A stretch of 64,000 bases of DNA from positions 113,179 to 177,178 of the forward strand of contig CAZGLY010000001.1 of NCBI GenBank assembly GCA_964526675.1, read 5' to 3'. The notes beneath the pieces were generated by a model, which worked only from the letters and a program-made list of their open reading frames with translations, was not told the DNA's origin and did no database searches. A program made the position numbers and the translations under genes. The stretch comes from CAZADA01 sp964526675 (lineage in GTDB: Bacteria > Pseudomonadota > Alphaproteobacteria > Caulobacterales > Maricaulaceae). Positions 34,557 through 43,021 of the stretch are shown here, in pieces; within the stretch, counting starts at the first letter, position 1; each line of letters opens with the position of its first letter.

Positions 34557-35459
34557 TCACACCGCGTCGCGGGGCGTTGGGGACGCCTCGCCCGCCGTCG
34601 CTCCCGCCACGGTCACGCCAACGGACGCCGCCATGACCAGCGCGATCGCCGTCCACTGCCCGCCCGACAGCGCCTCCCCCAACACCAGAAGCCCGAACAG
34701 CGCCCCCATAGCCGGCTCCACGCTCATCATCACGCCGAACACGCGCCGCGGCAGCCGCGTCAGCGAGAACATCTCAAGGCTGTAGGGGATCACCGTGGAG
34801 AGCACGGCCACCGCCAGCGCGACAGGAAGCAACGCCGGCGCCCACAGAGCGGCCCCAGCGTGCGCGACGCCAAACGGAGCGACGACCGCCGCCGCGATCA
34901 CAGCCCCCAGCGCCACGGCCCGCGGTCCATGATCCGCGCCCGCCCGTTGCCCGAAGATGATGTAGAGCCCCCAAAAGCCCCCGGCCGTCAGCGCCAGCGC
35001 CGCCCCGAGAGGATCAATGGCGTCGACGCCGCCCGCCAAAGGCGAGAGCAACAGGATCCCACTGGCGGCCAGGGCGACCCACGCCAAATCCTGCATCCGC
35101 CGGGAGGAGGCGACCGCCACCGTCAACGGTCCGACAAACTCCAACGCCACCGCCACCCCAAGAGGGATCCGCGCCAGCGCGAGATAGAAGGTCAGATTCA
35201 TAAGCCCGAGCGACGCGCCGTAAATGGCCAACGCACGCCAGGACGGGCGCGCCCGCCCACGGGCGACGGCCACGCGCCGCCAAGGGCGATGGAGCGCCGC
35301 CAAGATCGCCGCGCCGAAGAGCAACCGCAGCGTCACCGCCCCGACCGCGCCAAGCTCGGGAAAAAGCGACTTCGCCAGAGAGGCGCCGCCTTGGATCGAC
35401 ATCATCGCCGCCAACAAGGCGACAATCGGCAAGTGCGCCGTCACAACCGAGCGAGCCAT
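34557..35459 (-). CDS. DMT/EamA family transporter
   Basis: A 300-residue membrane protein with about ten hydrophobic helices in two EamA-like repeats. The first repeat starts VALLAAMMSIQGGASLAKSL; GAVTLRLLFGAAILAAL precedes a basic loop and NLTFYLALARIPLGVAVALEF; the second repeat includes PLGAALALTAGGFWGLYIIF and LGEALSGGQWTAIALVM. Resembles RhtA-type members, which export threonine or homoserine, but the substrate cannot be assigned. Start set at MARSVV (35459). Confidence 0.88.
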   Translation of the reverse strand: MARSVVTAHLPIVALLAAMMSIQGGASLAKSLFPELGAVGAVTLRLLFGAAILAALHRPWRRVAVARGRARPSWRALAIYGASLGLMNLTFYLALARIPLGVAVALEFVGPLTVAVASSRRMQDLAWVALAASGILLLSPLAGGVDAIDPLGAALALTAGGFWGLYIIFGQRAGADHGPRAVALGAVIAAAVVAPFGVAHAGAALWAPALLPVALAVAVLSTVIPYSLEMFSLTRLPRRVFGVMMSVEPAMGALFGLLVLGEALSGGQWTAIALVMAASVGVTVAGATAGEASPTPRDAV

Positions 35460-35643
35460 GTCTGACCCTCCAGGGGCGCCGTCAGGGCGTGGCTGAACCC
35501 GCCCGCACACCGTCGCGCGCCGTCACGCCGCTCCTCTTATCGCCCCCGCGTCCGTGACGCCACGCCGCATTGCCAGCACGCGACGCCTGCGTCCAGGGAC
35601 CGAGGCGTCCACAGCACGCGCCCAACCGCAAAGGGGCCGATAC

Positions 35644-36255
35644 ATGCGCTTGTTCATTTCGCTCACCTCGCCTTACGCCCGCATGGCCCGGGTGGTCCTG
35701 CGCGAGAAGAAGCTGCTCGACCGCGTCAGCGAGGTCGTTGTCGACCCCTACGCCGACCCTGCTGAGCTGATCGCGACCAACCCGACGGGCGTGATCCCCG
35801 CGCTCGCGCGCGATGACGGCCCGGCGTTGTTCCAAAGCAGTTTGATCTGCGCCTGGCTCGATCATCTGCCGTCCGACACGCCGCCGCTTCTGCCGGAAGG
35901 CGGGATGGCGCGGCTGGAAGCGCGCCTTGGCGACGCCCTGGCCCAACAACTCACCGACGTGTCCGTCGCCATGGTGATGGAGCGCCGCCGTCCCGCCGAA
36001 CGGCAATGGCCCGACGCCCAGGAGCGCCGCGAAGCCAAGGCGCTGCGCATCGCCGCCGCTGCGTGCGACTATGTCAGCGGCCCGTGCGCGCCGACGAGCC
36101 TGGGCGACATCGCCATCGCGTGCGCGCTCGCTTATCTGGACTTCCGTCTCAAGACCGTGGACTGGCGCGGCCCCAACCCGCCACTCGCGGAATGGCTGGA
36201 CGCCTTCCAGATGCGCGACAGCATGACCGCCACGGCTCCGCCGTCAGACGCGTGA
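35644..36255 (+). CDS. Glutathione S-transferase family protein
   Basis: A 203-residue GST: N-terminal thioredoxin-like domain (MRLFISLTSPYARMARVVLR, with the Ser that would contact the glutathione thiol, then TNPTGVIPALARDDG and ALFQSSLICAWLDH) and an alpha-helical C-terminal domain with LGDIAIACALAYLDFR. AAGGGG precedes the ATG. Substrate unknown. Convergent with the zinc peptidase gene, 13 bases away. Confidence 0.88.
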   Translation: MRLFISLTSPYARMARVVLREKKLLDRVSEVVVDPYADPAELIATNPTGVIPALARDDGPALFQSSLICAWLDHLPSDTPPLLPEGGMARLEARLGDALAQQLTDVSVAMVMERRRPAERQWPDAQERREAKALRIAAAACDYVSGPCAPTSLGDIAIACALAYLDFRLKTVDWRGPNPPLAEWLDAFQMRDSMTATAPPSDA

Positions 36256-36268
36256 GTCCTGCGGCGGC

Positions 36269-37195
36269 TTAAAGCTGCGAGTAGGCGATCGAGCGCGTCT
36301 CACAAGCGTCCGGATCGCCGTCGCCAAAGCCAACCTCGAACCACCGCTTGCGTTGCGCCGCGGTGCCGTGGGTGAACGCGTCCGGCACAACGCGGCCTTG
36401 GGAGCGACGTTGGAGCGTGTCGTCGCCGACCGCCTCAGCCGCGTTGATCGCTTCGTCGAGATCGCCCGGCTCCAGGATCTGTTGGGCGTGATGCGCCCAC
36501 ACGCCGGCCAAGCAATCCGCCATCAACTCGAGGCGCACTTGCACCTGATTGGCCCCCGTCGACTGTTGCCCAACGCGTTGCTTCTCCTGAGCGGCCCAGT
36601 CCAACACGCCCGTCAGCTCCTGGACGTGATGCCCAACCTCGTGCGCGACGACATAGGCCTGGGCGAAATCTCCCGGCGCGTTGAGCTTGCGCCCCATCTC
36701 GGAGAAGAAGCGCAAGTCGATGTAGATCTTCTGGTCGCCAGGGCAGTAAAACGGCCCCGCGGCGGAGGATCCGTAGCCGCAGGCGGTCGTCGTTCCGCCG
36801 GAGTAGAGCACAAGGGTCGTCGGTTGATACGTGCGGCCATCCTCCGCGAAGAGCCGATCCCACACATCTTCGGTTGAGGCCAAGGCGACCGACGTCGTCG
36901 CCTCCAGCTGCTCACGCTCCGCTTGCGGCAAGGGCTCCGCCGGCGGGGCGAGGCTGCCGCCCGTCGACATGGCGATGATCTGGTTCAGGATTGCTTGGGT
37001 CGGCCCGGGGAAAAACACAAAGCCCACAACCAAGGCCACGCCGATCGGCAAGATGAACCGCCGCCCAAGCCGCGAAAACAACAACCGAAACAGAAACGGC
37101 AGCAGCGCAAAAACCCCGGCGCCTCCGCGCCGCGCGCCCGACTGGCCGCGTCGGTCTTCGATGTTGGATGAACGCCGTTGTCCCTCAGTGCGCAT
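36269..37195 (-). CDS. YpfJ-like neutral zinc metallopeptidase
   Basis: A 308-residue membrane-anchored protein: a disordered basic N-terminus, one or two hydrophobic segments (about 30-66), then an extracytoplasmic domain. The zinc motif HEVGHHVQELTG with downstream LELMADCLAGVWAHH matches the YpfJ/neutral zinc metallopeptidase family, as do ACGYGSSAAGPFYCPGDQKIYID and the C-terminal QGRVVPDAFTHGTAAQR. GGAGGGG precedes the ATG. Peptide substrates are unknown. Confidence 0.9.
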   Translation of the reverse strand: MRTEGQRRSSNIEDRRGQSGARRGGAGVFALLPFLFRLLFSRLGRRFILPIGVALVVGFVFFPGPTQAILNQIIAMSTGGSLAPPAEPLPQAEREQLEATTSVALASTEDVWDRLFAEDGRTYQPTTLVLYSGGTTTACGYGSSAAGPFYCPGDQKIYIDLRFFSEMGRKLNAPGDFAQAYVVAHEVGHHVQELTGVLDWAAQEKQRVGQQSTGANQVQVRLELMADCLAGVWAHHAQQILEPGDLDEAINAAEAVGDDTLQRRSQGRVVPDAFTHGTAAQRKRWFEVGFGDGDPDACETRSIAYSQL

Positions 37196-37261
37196 CGCCC
37201 CCTCCCGCGTTAGCGCTGCGACCTTAACCGTTCCCGCATCGGGTGAACACGGTCCGCACGA

Positions 37262-37972
37262 TCACGAGGCGACGTCCGCGCCAGCGCGCACAAAGTCTAG
37301 ATAGGTCGGCGGGCAATCGCCAATGTTCTTCGTTTCATAGCGCGTGCGCACGTGATCACGAGGCGGCTCGCGCCAGTCCGCCGGCCGTCGCGCGGTCCAG
37401 GAAAACGCGGGATCGGCGCGCACATGCCGCAGCGTCCAGTCGACATAGGACCGCACATCCGTCGCCACCCGCAACCGTCCTCCGGGGACAAGCGCGCGCG
37501 CCATCAGCGCAACGGTGTCCGCTTGAATCAGGCGACGTTTATGATGACGCGTCTTCGGCCACGGGTCGGGGAACAAGACGTAAATCATCGCGAGCGATCC
37601 CGGCGCTAGCCGCTCGAGAAGATCGCGCCCGTCGCCCTGGTGCAGCCGCACGTTCGCCAGCGCCGCCCCGGCCCGCCGCGCGTCATCGATCCGCGCCAGC
37701 GCTTTGCCCACGCCCTCCAGGAAAAACTCCGCGCCGATGAAGCCCGTCTCCGGATGCGCGAGCGCCTGGGCGACGAGGTGGTCGCCCGCGCCGAACCCGA
37801 TCTCCAGCCGGGCCTCCCCAGCGTTCGGGAACAACGCCCGCGGATTGAGCGCGCCCTCAGGCAGCGCCAACCCCGGCATCAGCGTGTCGTGAAGCGCCTG
37901 TTGCCGCGGCGACAGGGGACGACCCTTGCCACGCCCATACAGGCGCCGATCGCGCCCCCCCGCCGCTGTCAC
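37262..37972 (-). CDS. trmB: tRNA (guanine(46)-N7)-methyltransferase
   Basis: SAM-dependent enzyme methylating N7 of G46 in the variable loop of tRNA. SAM-binding region LEIGFGAGDHLVAQALAHPE, then FIGAEFFLEGVGKAL, and the family signature VLFPDPWPKTRHHKRR with DTVALMARALVPGGRL following. About 236 residues. A GTG one base after the metK stop is taken as start; a TTG at 37984 inside metK is an alternative. Coupled to metK, a common alphaproteobacterial arrangement; both use or make SAM. Confidence 0.9.
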   Translation of the reverse strand: MTAAGGRDRRLYGRGKGRPLSPRQQALHDTLMPGLALPEGALNPRALFPNAGEARLEIGFGAGDHLVAQALAHPETGFIGAEFFLEGVGKALARIDDARRAGAALANVRLHQGDGRDLLERLAPGSLAMIYVLFPDPWPKTRHHKRRLIQADTVALMARALVPGGRLRVATDVRSYVDWTLRHVRADPAFSWTARRPADWREPPRDHVRTRYETKNIGDCPPTYLDFVRAGADVAS

Positions 37973-37973
37973 G

Positions 37974-39164
37974 TCACCCAGCAAGATCTTTCAAGCTGTC
38001 GACAAGATCCGTTTTCTCCCACGAGAAGCCGCCGTCGGCGTCGGGCTCGCGGCCGAAATGGCCATACGCGGAGGTGCGCGCGTAAATTGGCTTGTTCAAC
38101 TGCAGATGATCACGAATGCCGCGCGGAGAGAGATCCATCACTTCCGTCAGGCGCTTCTCCACGGCTTCCGCGTCGCACCGCACGTCGCCGCCATAGAGAT
38201 CCACATACACCGACAGCGGCTTCGCGACGCCGATCGCGTACGACACCTGGATCGTGCAGTTGTCCGCGAGACCCGCGGCCACGACGTTTTTCGCCAGATA
38301 GCGGCACGCGTAAGCCGCCGAGCGGTCGACTTTGGTGGGGTCTTTGCCCGAAAAAGCGCCGCCGCCATGGGGCGCCGCACCCCCGTAGGTGTCGACGATG
38401 ATCTTCCGGCCGGTCAGTCCGGCGTCACCGTCCGGTCCGCCGATGACAAACGCGCCGGTGGGGTTCACGTAGAAGCTGTCCTCGGGGCACATCCACCCGT
38501 CCGGCAGGACCTCCAGCACGAACGGCCGCACCAATTCACGCACGTCGGCTTGGGAGAGCCCGTCGCTGTGTTGCGTGGAGACAACCACCGATGTCGCCGC
38601 GACCGGCTTGCCGTGCTCGTAACGCAGCGTGACTTGCGACTTCGCGTCCGGCTCGAACTCCGGACGCGCGCCTGATTTGCGCGCCGCCGCCATCGCCTTC
38701 AGGATCTGATGACTGTAGTGGATCGGAGCCGGCATAAGGCTGGGGGTCTCGCTGGTCGCGTGACCGAACATGATGCCCTGATCGCCAGCGCCCACGTCTT
38801 TGTTCCCGCTCTCATCAACGCCTTGAGCGATTTCAGCGGACTGGCCGTGAATGTGGCTCATGAACTGAAGGTCGGCGTGATGAAAGCCGTCCTGCTCGTA
38901 GCCGATGTCCTTCACGGCCGCGCGCACGATGTCGTTAAGGTCATGGCGGCGGATCTGCGGACCACGCACCTCGCCCGCCAACACCACGAGATTCGTGGTG
39001 GCCAGGGTCTCGACCGCCACGCGCACCTGGCGCGGGTCCATCCCCTCACGCAGCGCCGCCGCGAAATAGGCGTCCACCACTTCATCGGAAATCCGGTCGC
39101 ACACTTTGTCCGGATGACCTTCTGAAACGCTTTCGCTGGTGAAGAGATAGGTGGTGCGCGTCAC
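37974..39164 (-). CDS. metK: S-adenosylmethionine synthetase
   Basis: Makes SAM from methionine and ATP. The 396 residues show TSESVSEGHPDKVCDRISDE at the N-terminus, GAGDQGIMFGHATSET, and the phosphate-binding GGGAFSGKDPTKVDRSAAY with IGGPDGDAGLTGRKI. A GTG start follows GGGAGG by five bases. A 20-base palindrome lies 19 bases ahead of the start and is a candidate operator. trmB follows immediately downstream. Confidence 0.96.
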   Translation of the reverse strand: MTRTTYLFTSESVSEGHPDKVCDRISDEVVDAYFAAALREGMDPRQVRVAVETLATTNLVVLAGEVRGPQIRRHDLNDIVRAAVKDIGYEQDGFHHADLQFMSHIHGQSAEIAQGVDESGNKDVGAGDQGIMFGHATSETPSLMPAPIHYSHQILKAMAAARKSGARPEFEPDAKSQVTLRYEHGKPVAATSVVVSTQHSDGLSQADVRELVRPFVLEVLPDGWMCPEDSFYVNPTGAFVIGGPDGDAGLTGRKIIVDTYGGAAPHGGGAFSGKDPTKVDRSAAYACRYLAKNVVAAGLADNCTIQVSYAIGVAKPLSVYVDLYGGDVRCDAEAVEKRLTEVMDLSPRGIRDHLQLNKPIYARTSAYGHFGREPDADGGFSWEKTDLVDSLKDLAG

Positions 39165-39182
39165 GTCGGCCTCCCGCTGACC

Positions 39183-39202
39183 ATATAAACCTAGCTTTAT
39201 AT
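39183..39202. promoter_or_regulatory. 20-bp palindrome upstream of metK
   Basis: ATATAAA and TTTATAT form perfect seven-base arms around a six-base centre, in an otherwise GC-rich region directly ahead of the metK ribosome site. This could be the operator of an ArsR-type methionine-cycle repressor (SahR-like) or, less likely, an RNA hairpin. I did not see the conserved core of SAM-II or SAM/SAH riboswitches. Confidence 0.5.
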
Positions 39203-39311
39203 CGGGCGGGACCTAAGCCGATGCGCGCCACATCCGCAAGGGAGGACACGCGCTTTTCAGCGCAACGACGCCGGAGGAGGAGGAAGGGGAAACGACGCGA
39301 CCGCGCCGGCG

Positions 39312-39749
39312 TCAGTCGCCGTTAAGGCCGGCCGGTGCGTCCGCGTCCGCCAAAACGCGCACGAGTTCGAGCACACGCCGCCGCACACGCGAATCAGCGA
39401 TTCGCGAAAACGACGCCGCGAGGGCGACACCTTCAGGACTGTTGATGAAATCGTCAACAAGCGGTGTCTGGTCACCTTCAGCGAAGCCAGTGGCCGTCGT
39501 GTCTTCCATCCCCTCAAAAAAGAATGACACAGGAACAGACAGGACTCTCGCCATTTGGAACAGGCGGCTGGCGCCGATGCGATTCGCGCCGCGCTCATAT
39601 TTCTGGACCTGCTGAAAAGTCACACCGAGTTCATCACCAAGTTTATCTTGGCTCATTCCAACCAGCAAGCGACGGAGACGAACGCGGGATCCCACATGCA
39701 CGTCAATCGGATTTGGAGACCTAGCTGTTACTTGCATGGAACCTGCCAT
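39312..39749 (-). CDS. XRE-family DNA-binding regulator
   Basis: A 145-residue regulator with a Cro/CI-type helix-turn-helix in residues about 20-75: VGSRVRLRRLLVGMSQDKLG, then GVTFQQVQKYERGANRIGAS and LFQMARVLSVPVSFFFEG. The C-terminal part is helical and probably dimerises. This type sits between lnt and metK in many alphaproteobacteria. Starts at 39749 and 39737 are both possible. Its targets are unknown. Confidence 0.88.
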   Translation of the reverse strand: MAGSMQVTARSPNPIDVHVGSRVRLRRLLVGMSQDKLGDELGVTFQQVQKYERGANRIGASRLFQMARVLSVPVSFFFEGMEDTTATGFAEGDQTPLVDDFINSPEGVALAASFSRIADSRVRRRVLELVRVLADADAPAGLNGD

Positions 39750-39841
39750 TATTCTGCTTTTCGCCTTATTGGTTGTAAAGACCCACGCGCAACCATGAGC
39801 TGTGGCAAGTTATATTAGGAGGGTTTTTAGGCGAAGTAAAA

Positions 39842-41473
39842 CTAGCGTGCTTTCCAGGCGGGCGATTGGCGTCCAGCGCGGGGCCGCCGCGCCGCCAGAG
39901 CCAACCCGGCCAACATCAACGCGAACACCGCGTCGCCGACCAACGCGTACAGCGTCGCCGGCAACGCCGCCGGCAACGGCGCGTCCAACACGCCGTCAAC
40001 CTTAAACGGCAGCTGCATCGTGTCTGGCAACCGACCATAGGGATCGATCACGGCCGACACGCCGCCCGTCGCCGCCCGCACTAAGGGAACGCCCTCCTCG
40101 ATCGCGCGATAGCGCGCCTGGTTGAGGTGCTGACGAGGCCCCGCCGTGTCGCCATACCAGCCGTCATTCGAGACGTTGACGATCCACGCCGGCCGATCCT
40201 GACCGCGCGGGGTGTAACCGGGGAAAATCGTCTCGTAGCAGATCTGCGGCGCGGCCGGCGGCGCGCCGGTGATCGGCACGGTGGCGGGACCCGGCCCCGG
40301 CGTGAAGCCGCCAGGGAGACGGCGCGACAACGTCGACAAGCCGATCCGCTCCATCACGCCGCCCAACGGCAAAAACTCTCCGAACGGAACGAGTTTCGCT
40401 TTGTCGTAGATCATCTCCGGAAAAGGCGTCCCGCCCCGGAACGCCATCGCGAGAAACGAATTGTAAACCGTCAAGCGCGCCAGATCATCGGGCTCCCGCC
40501 GCGCCGACCCCATCAGCAGCATCTGCTCGTCGTCAAACACGTCCGCCAGACGATTGAGGGCCGGGGGCGACTCCAAAATGGGAAACGGCAGGGCGCCTTC
40601 CGGCCACACGATGTGCGTCCGCGTCTCCAGTCCATCGCGCGCCGACAGCGCCAAATAGTGCTCGAGAATGCGCGCCCGGCCGTTGGCGCTCCATTTGTCC
40701 GCCTCCGTAAGGTCGGCCTGGATCACGCGCAGCCGCACCCCCGGAGCGAACGCCTCACGCGTGTCGCTCAACCGGCCCAAACCCGCGGCGAAAACAAAGA
40801 CCAACGCTGCAAAGCCCGCCACGGCCGGCGCCCAGCGCGGGATCCGCGACGGGTTGGCGCCCAAAAGCGCGGCCGGAGCCGCGAACGCGTAGAGCGTCAC
40901 CAGCGTCAGCCCCCACACGCCAAAGAACGCCGCCGACTGCGACATGGGCCCGCCCGCCGGCCACACATGCCCGAAGACGTTCCAGGGAAAGCCGGACAAC
41001 ACGAACCCGCGCAGATACTCAAACAACCCGAACGACAGGGCGAAAACCGCGATGCGCCGGGGGCCGTCACGCCAAAACGCGCCCGCAAGAGCCGCCGCGC
41101 CGCCGTGGAACAACGCCAAACCCATCGCAAGCGCCGCCACACCCAACGGCGCGAAGGGCGCGAACTCCGGCCCCCGCACGATGAACGCGGAGCCGACCCA
41201 CCAGGTCCCCGACAGGAAATAGCCAAAGCCAAAGCACCAGCCGCGCCAGAACGCGGCCTTGGTGTTCTTCTCCACAGCGCATGCGGAATCGAGCAACCAG
41301 ACCAGCCCGACCAAGCTGGCCGCCGTGACCGGCCAGGCGTGCAGCGGCGCATGGCCGGTGGCGGACACGCCGCCAAGCACAAAGGCGAGAAACCCGGCTT
41401 GTCGCCCGTTGAGCCGCGCGAACGCGCCGGCCACGCGCGACGCCATGGACGACGGCGCGCGCGCGACGGTCAT
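39842..41473 (-). CDS. lnt: Apolipoprotein N-acyltransferase
   Basis: Inner-membrane enzyme adding the third acyl chain to the N-terminal Cys of lipoproteins. The 543 residues have about seven hydrophobic helices in the first 200 (with GWCFGFGYFLSGTWWVG), then a periplasmic nitrilase-type domain with the catalytic triad: Glu in VWPEGALPFPI, Lys in YDKAKLVPFGEFLP, Cys in QICYETIFPGYTPR. The start overlaps the corC stop by four bases. Downstream of corC in the miaB-phoH-ybeY-corC-lnt run. Confidence 0.95.
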   Translation of the reverse strand: MTVARAPSSMASRVAGAFARLNGRQAGFLAFVLGGVSATGHAPLHAWPVTAASLVGLVWLLDSACAVEKNTKAAFWRGWCFGFGYFLSGTWWVGSAFIVRGPEFAPFAPLGVAALAMGLALFHGGAAALAGAFWRDGPRRIAVFALSFGLFEYLRGFVLSGFPWNVFGHVWPAGGPMSQSAAFFGVWGLTLVTLYAFAAPAALLGANPSRIPRWAPAVAGFAALVFVFAAGLGRLSDTREAFAPGVRLRVIQADLTEADKWSANGRARILEHYLALSARDGLETRTHIVWPEGALPFPILESPPALNRLADVFDDEQMLLMGSARREPDDLARLTVYNSFLAMAFRGGTPFPEMIYDKAKLVPFGEFLPLGGVMERIGLSTLSRRLPGGFTPGPGPATVPITGAPPAAPQICYETIFPGYTPRGQDRPAWIVNVSNDGWYGDTAGPRQHLNQARYRAIEEGVPLVRAATGGVSAVIDPYGRLPDTMQLPFKVDGVLDAPLPAALPATLYALVGDAVFALMLAGLALAARRPRAGRQSPAWKAR

Positions 41474-42396
41474 GACGCGGCGTCGCCGTCGGGGCTCGGC
41501 AACACCGCCGGAGCCTGAGCCCGGACCAGGAGACGCTTAATGCGGCGAGGATCTGCGTCAGACACTTCGAACTCCACACCAGCGGGATGGCGGATCACTT
41601 CGCCGCGCTCAGGGACGCGGCCCGCAAGCGTGAACACCAAGCCTCCCAGCGTGTCCACCTCCTCCATCACGTCATCGCTCGACAACGTGCGTCCGACAAT
41701 CGCCTCGAACTCGCGGATATCGCAGCGCGCATCAACTTCCCAAGAGGACGGACCGCGTGTGCGCACCACAGGGCCGGGGTCGGCGTCGTGCTCGTCTTCG
41801 ATGTCGCCGACGATTTCCTCGACAAGGTCCTCAAGCGTCACGAGACCGTCCGTGCCGCCGAACTCGTCCACCACAATGGCCATGTGCACGCGCCGGCTCT
41901 GCATCCGAAAGAGCAAGTCCGCCGCCGGCATTGACGGCGGCACGAAGAGGACGGGCCGGCGGATCCGCTCCAGCAGCTTCAGGTCCCCATGTTCATGGCC
42001 GTTGCCCACGCCGGGGGCCAGATGCCGCACGACGTCTTTGATGTGCACCATGCCCAGGGGATCGTCCAACGTCTCGCGAAACACCGGCAGCCGCGAGTGC
42101 GGGTTTTGCGCGAACACCTGCGCCACGTCTTTCAGAGTGGCGTTCACGTCGACCGCCACGATGTCGGCGCGCGGCACCATCACGTCTTCGACACGCAGGC
42201 GATCAAAAAGCGCCGCGTTGATCAAACGCGCCCGCGCCTGGGGGGTGGGCGCATCAACCTCCGGCGGCCACCCGAGCGGACGCGCCGCCGCGCCATTGGG
42301 CGCCGGCGACAACGCTTCGTCGGCGCCGCGGCCGCCGTGGAGCCACGCCTTGATCCGCGTCCACCACGAAGCTGGGGCTGGATCCGCGGCCACCAC
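41470..42396 (-). CDS. CorC/HlyC family CBS-domain protein
   Basis: About 308 residues: a short N-terminal part, two CBS domains (including RVEDVMVPRADIVAVDVN and HSRLPVFRETLDDPLGMVHIK; then VPPSMPAADLLFRMQSRR and AIVVDEFGGTDGLVTLEDLV), and a C-terminal CorC_HlyC domain (ARCDIREFEAIVG to FEVSDADPRRIKRL). It lacks the membrane domain of the larger members, like E. coli CorC (YbeX). The start is uncertain: GTG at 42396 has GAGG six bases upstream, while a GTG at 42411 is also possible. Linked to ybeY, phoH and lnt. Confidence 0.86.
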   Translation of the reverse strand: MVAADPAPASWWTRIKAWLHGGRGADEALSPAPNGAAARPLGWPPEVDAPTPQARARLINAALFDRLRVEDVMVPRADIVAVDVNATLKDVAQVFAQNPHSRLPVFRETLDDPLGMVHIKDVVRHLAPGVGNGHEHGDLKLLERIRRPVLFVPPSMPAADLLFRMQSRRVHMAIVVDEFGGTDGLVTLEDLVEEIVGDIEDEHDADPGPVVRTRGPSSWEVDARCDIREFEAIVGRTLSSDDVMEEVDTLGGLVFTLAGRVPERGEVIRHPAGVEFEVSDADPRRIKRLLVRAQAPAVLPSPDGDAAS

Positions 42397-42397
42397 C

Positions 42398-43021
42398 TCA
42401 GTCCTCGACACGGTCGACCAGCGCGCGCGGCTCAGGCGCCGCAGCGGGCTCGCTGGGGCCATCGGCGTCCGCGCGCCGTCGTGGCGGAGCACAGCCGCTA
42501 TAGGGGTCGGGGCGACCCAAGCGCGCGAGCGCGGCGCGCTCCAAGCTTTGCATGATATGGGCTTCGTCATCGGTTTGGTGGTCATAGCCTCGAAGGTGCA
42601 GATAGCCGTGGATAATCAAATGCGTGAGGTGATCGCTGGGGCGCCCGCCTTCGGCATGAGCCTCCGCCCAAATCGTTTCGACCGCCAAGACGACGTCCCC
42701 CAGCGCCGGCGGTTCAGAAGTACTCGCCGACGCCACGCCGGGCGGGCTGTCGGTCGGAAAGGCCAGCACGTTGGTCGCGGCGTCCTTGCCGCGATAACGC
42801 GCGTTGAGCGCGCGCACCGTCGCGTCGTCCGCGAACACGACAGCGGTTTCCCGGCCCAGCGCGTCATCACGCGCCTCAGGCTCTGACGCGGCCAACACCG
42901 CCGCCGCCGCGGCCAGCGCATCAGCGGCCAGCGCCTCCAGGTCCGCCCGAAACGCAGACCAATCCCCGGCGTGATGCAGCGCCACATGCGGCGGCGTCTT
43001 AGGGTCGGCGGCCGCCATCAT
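42398..43021 (-). CDS. ybeY: Endoribonuclease YbeY (16S rRNA 3'-end maturation)
   Basis: Zinc metalloprotein required for 16S rRNA 3' processing and ribosome quality control. Signature HIIHGYLHLRGYDHQTDDEA-like region: HGYLHLRGYDH with the three zinc His. Upstream NARYRGKDAATNVLAFPTD is also family-typical. About 207 residues, with an Ala/Pro-rich tail longer than usual. Its ATG overlaps the phoH stop (TGATG), and its tail overlaps the possible corC starts. Confidence 0.92.
   Translation of the reverse strand: MMAAADPKTPPHVALHHAGDWSAFRADLEALAADALAAAAAVLAASEPEARDDALGRETAVVFADDATVRALNARYRGKDAATNVLAFPTDSPPGVASASTSEPPALGDVVLAVETIWAEAHAEGGRPSDHLTHLIIHGYLHLRGYDHQTDDEAHIMQSLERAALARLGRPDPYSGCAPPRRRADADGPSEPAAAPEPRALVDRVED

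Noticed and set aside
34098..35465. 455-residue plus-strand frame opposite rimP and the DMT transporter
   Set aside because: Arg/Pro/His-rich antisense sequence without any domain; both opposite genes are firmly supported.
39165..39260. SAM riboswitch upstream of metK
   Set aside because: The conserved cores of SAM-II and SAM/SAH riboswitches were not seen; a palindromic protein-binding site fits better.
40127..41518. 463-residue plus-strand frame opposite lnt
   Set aside because: Arg-rich antisense shadow of a clear Lnt with all three catalytic residues.
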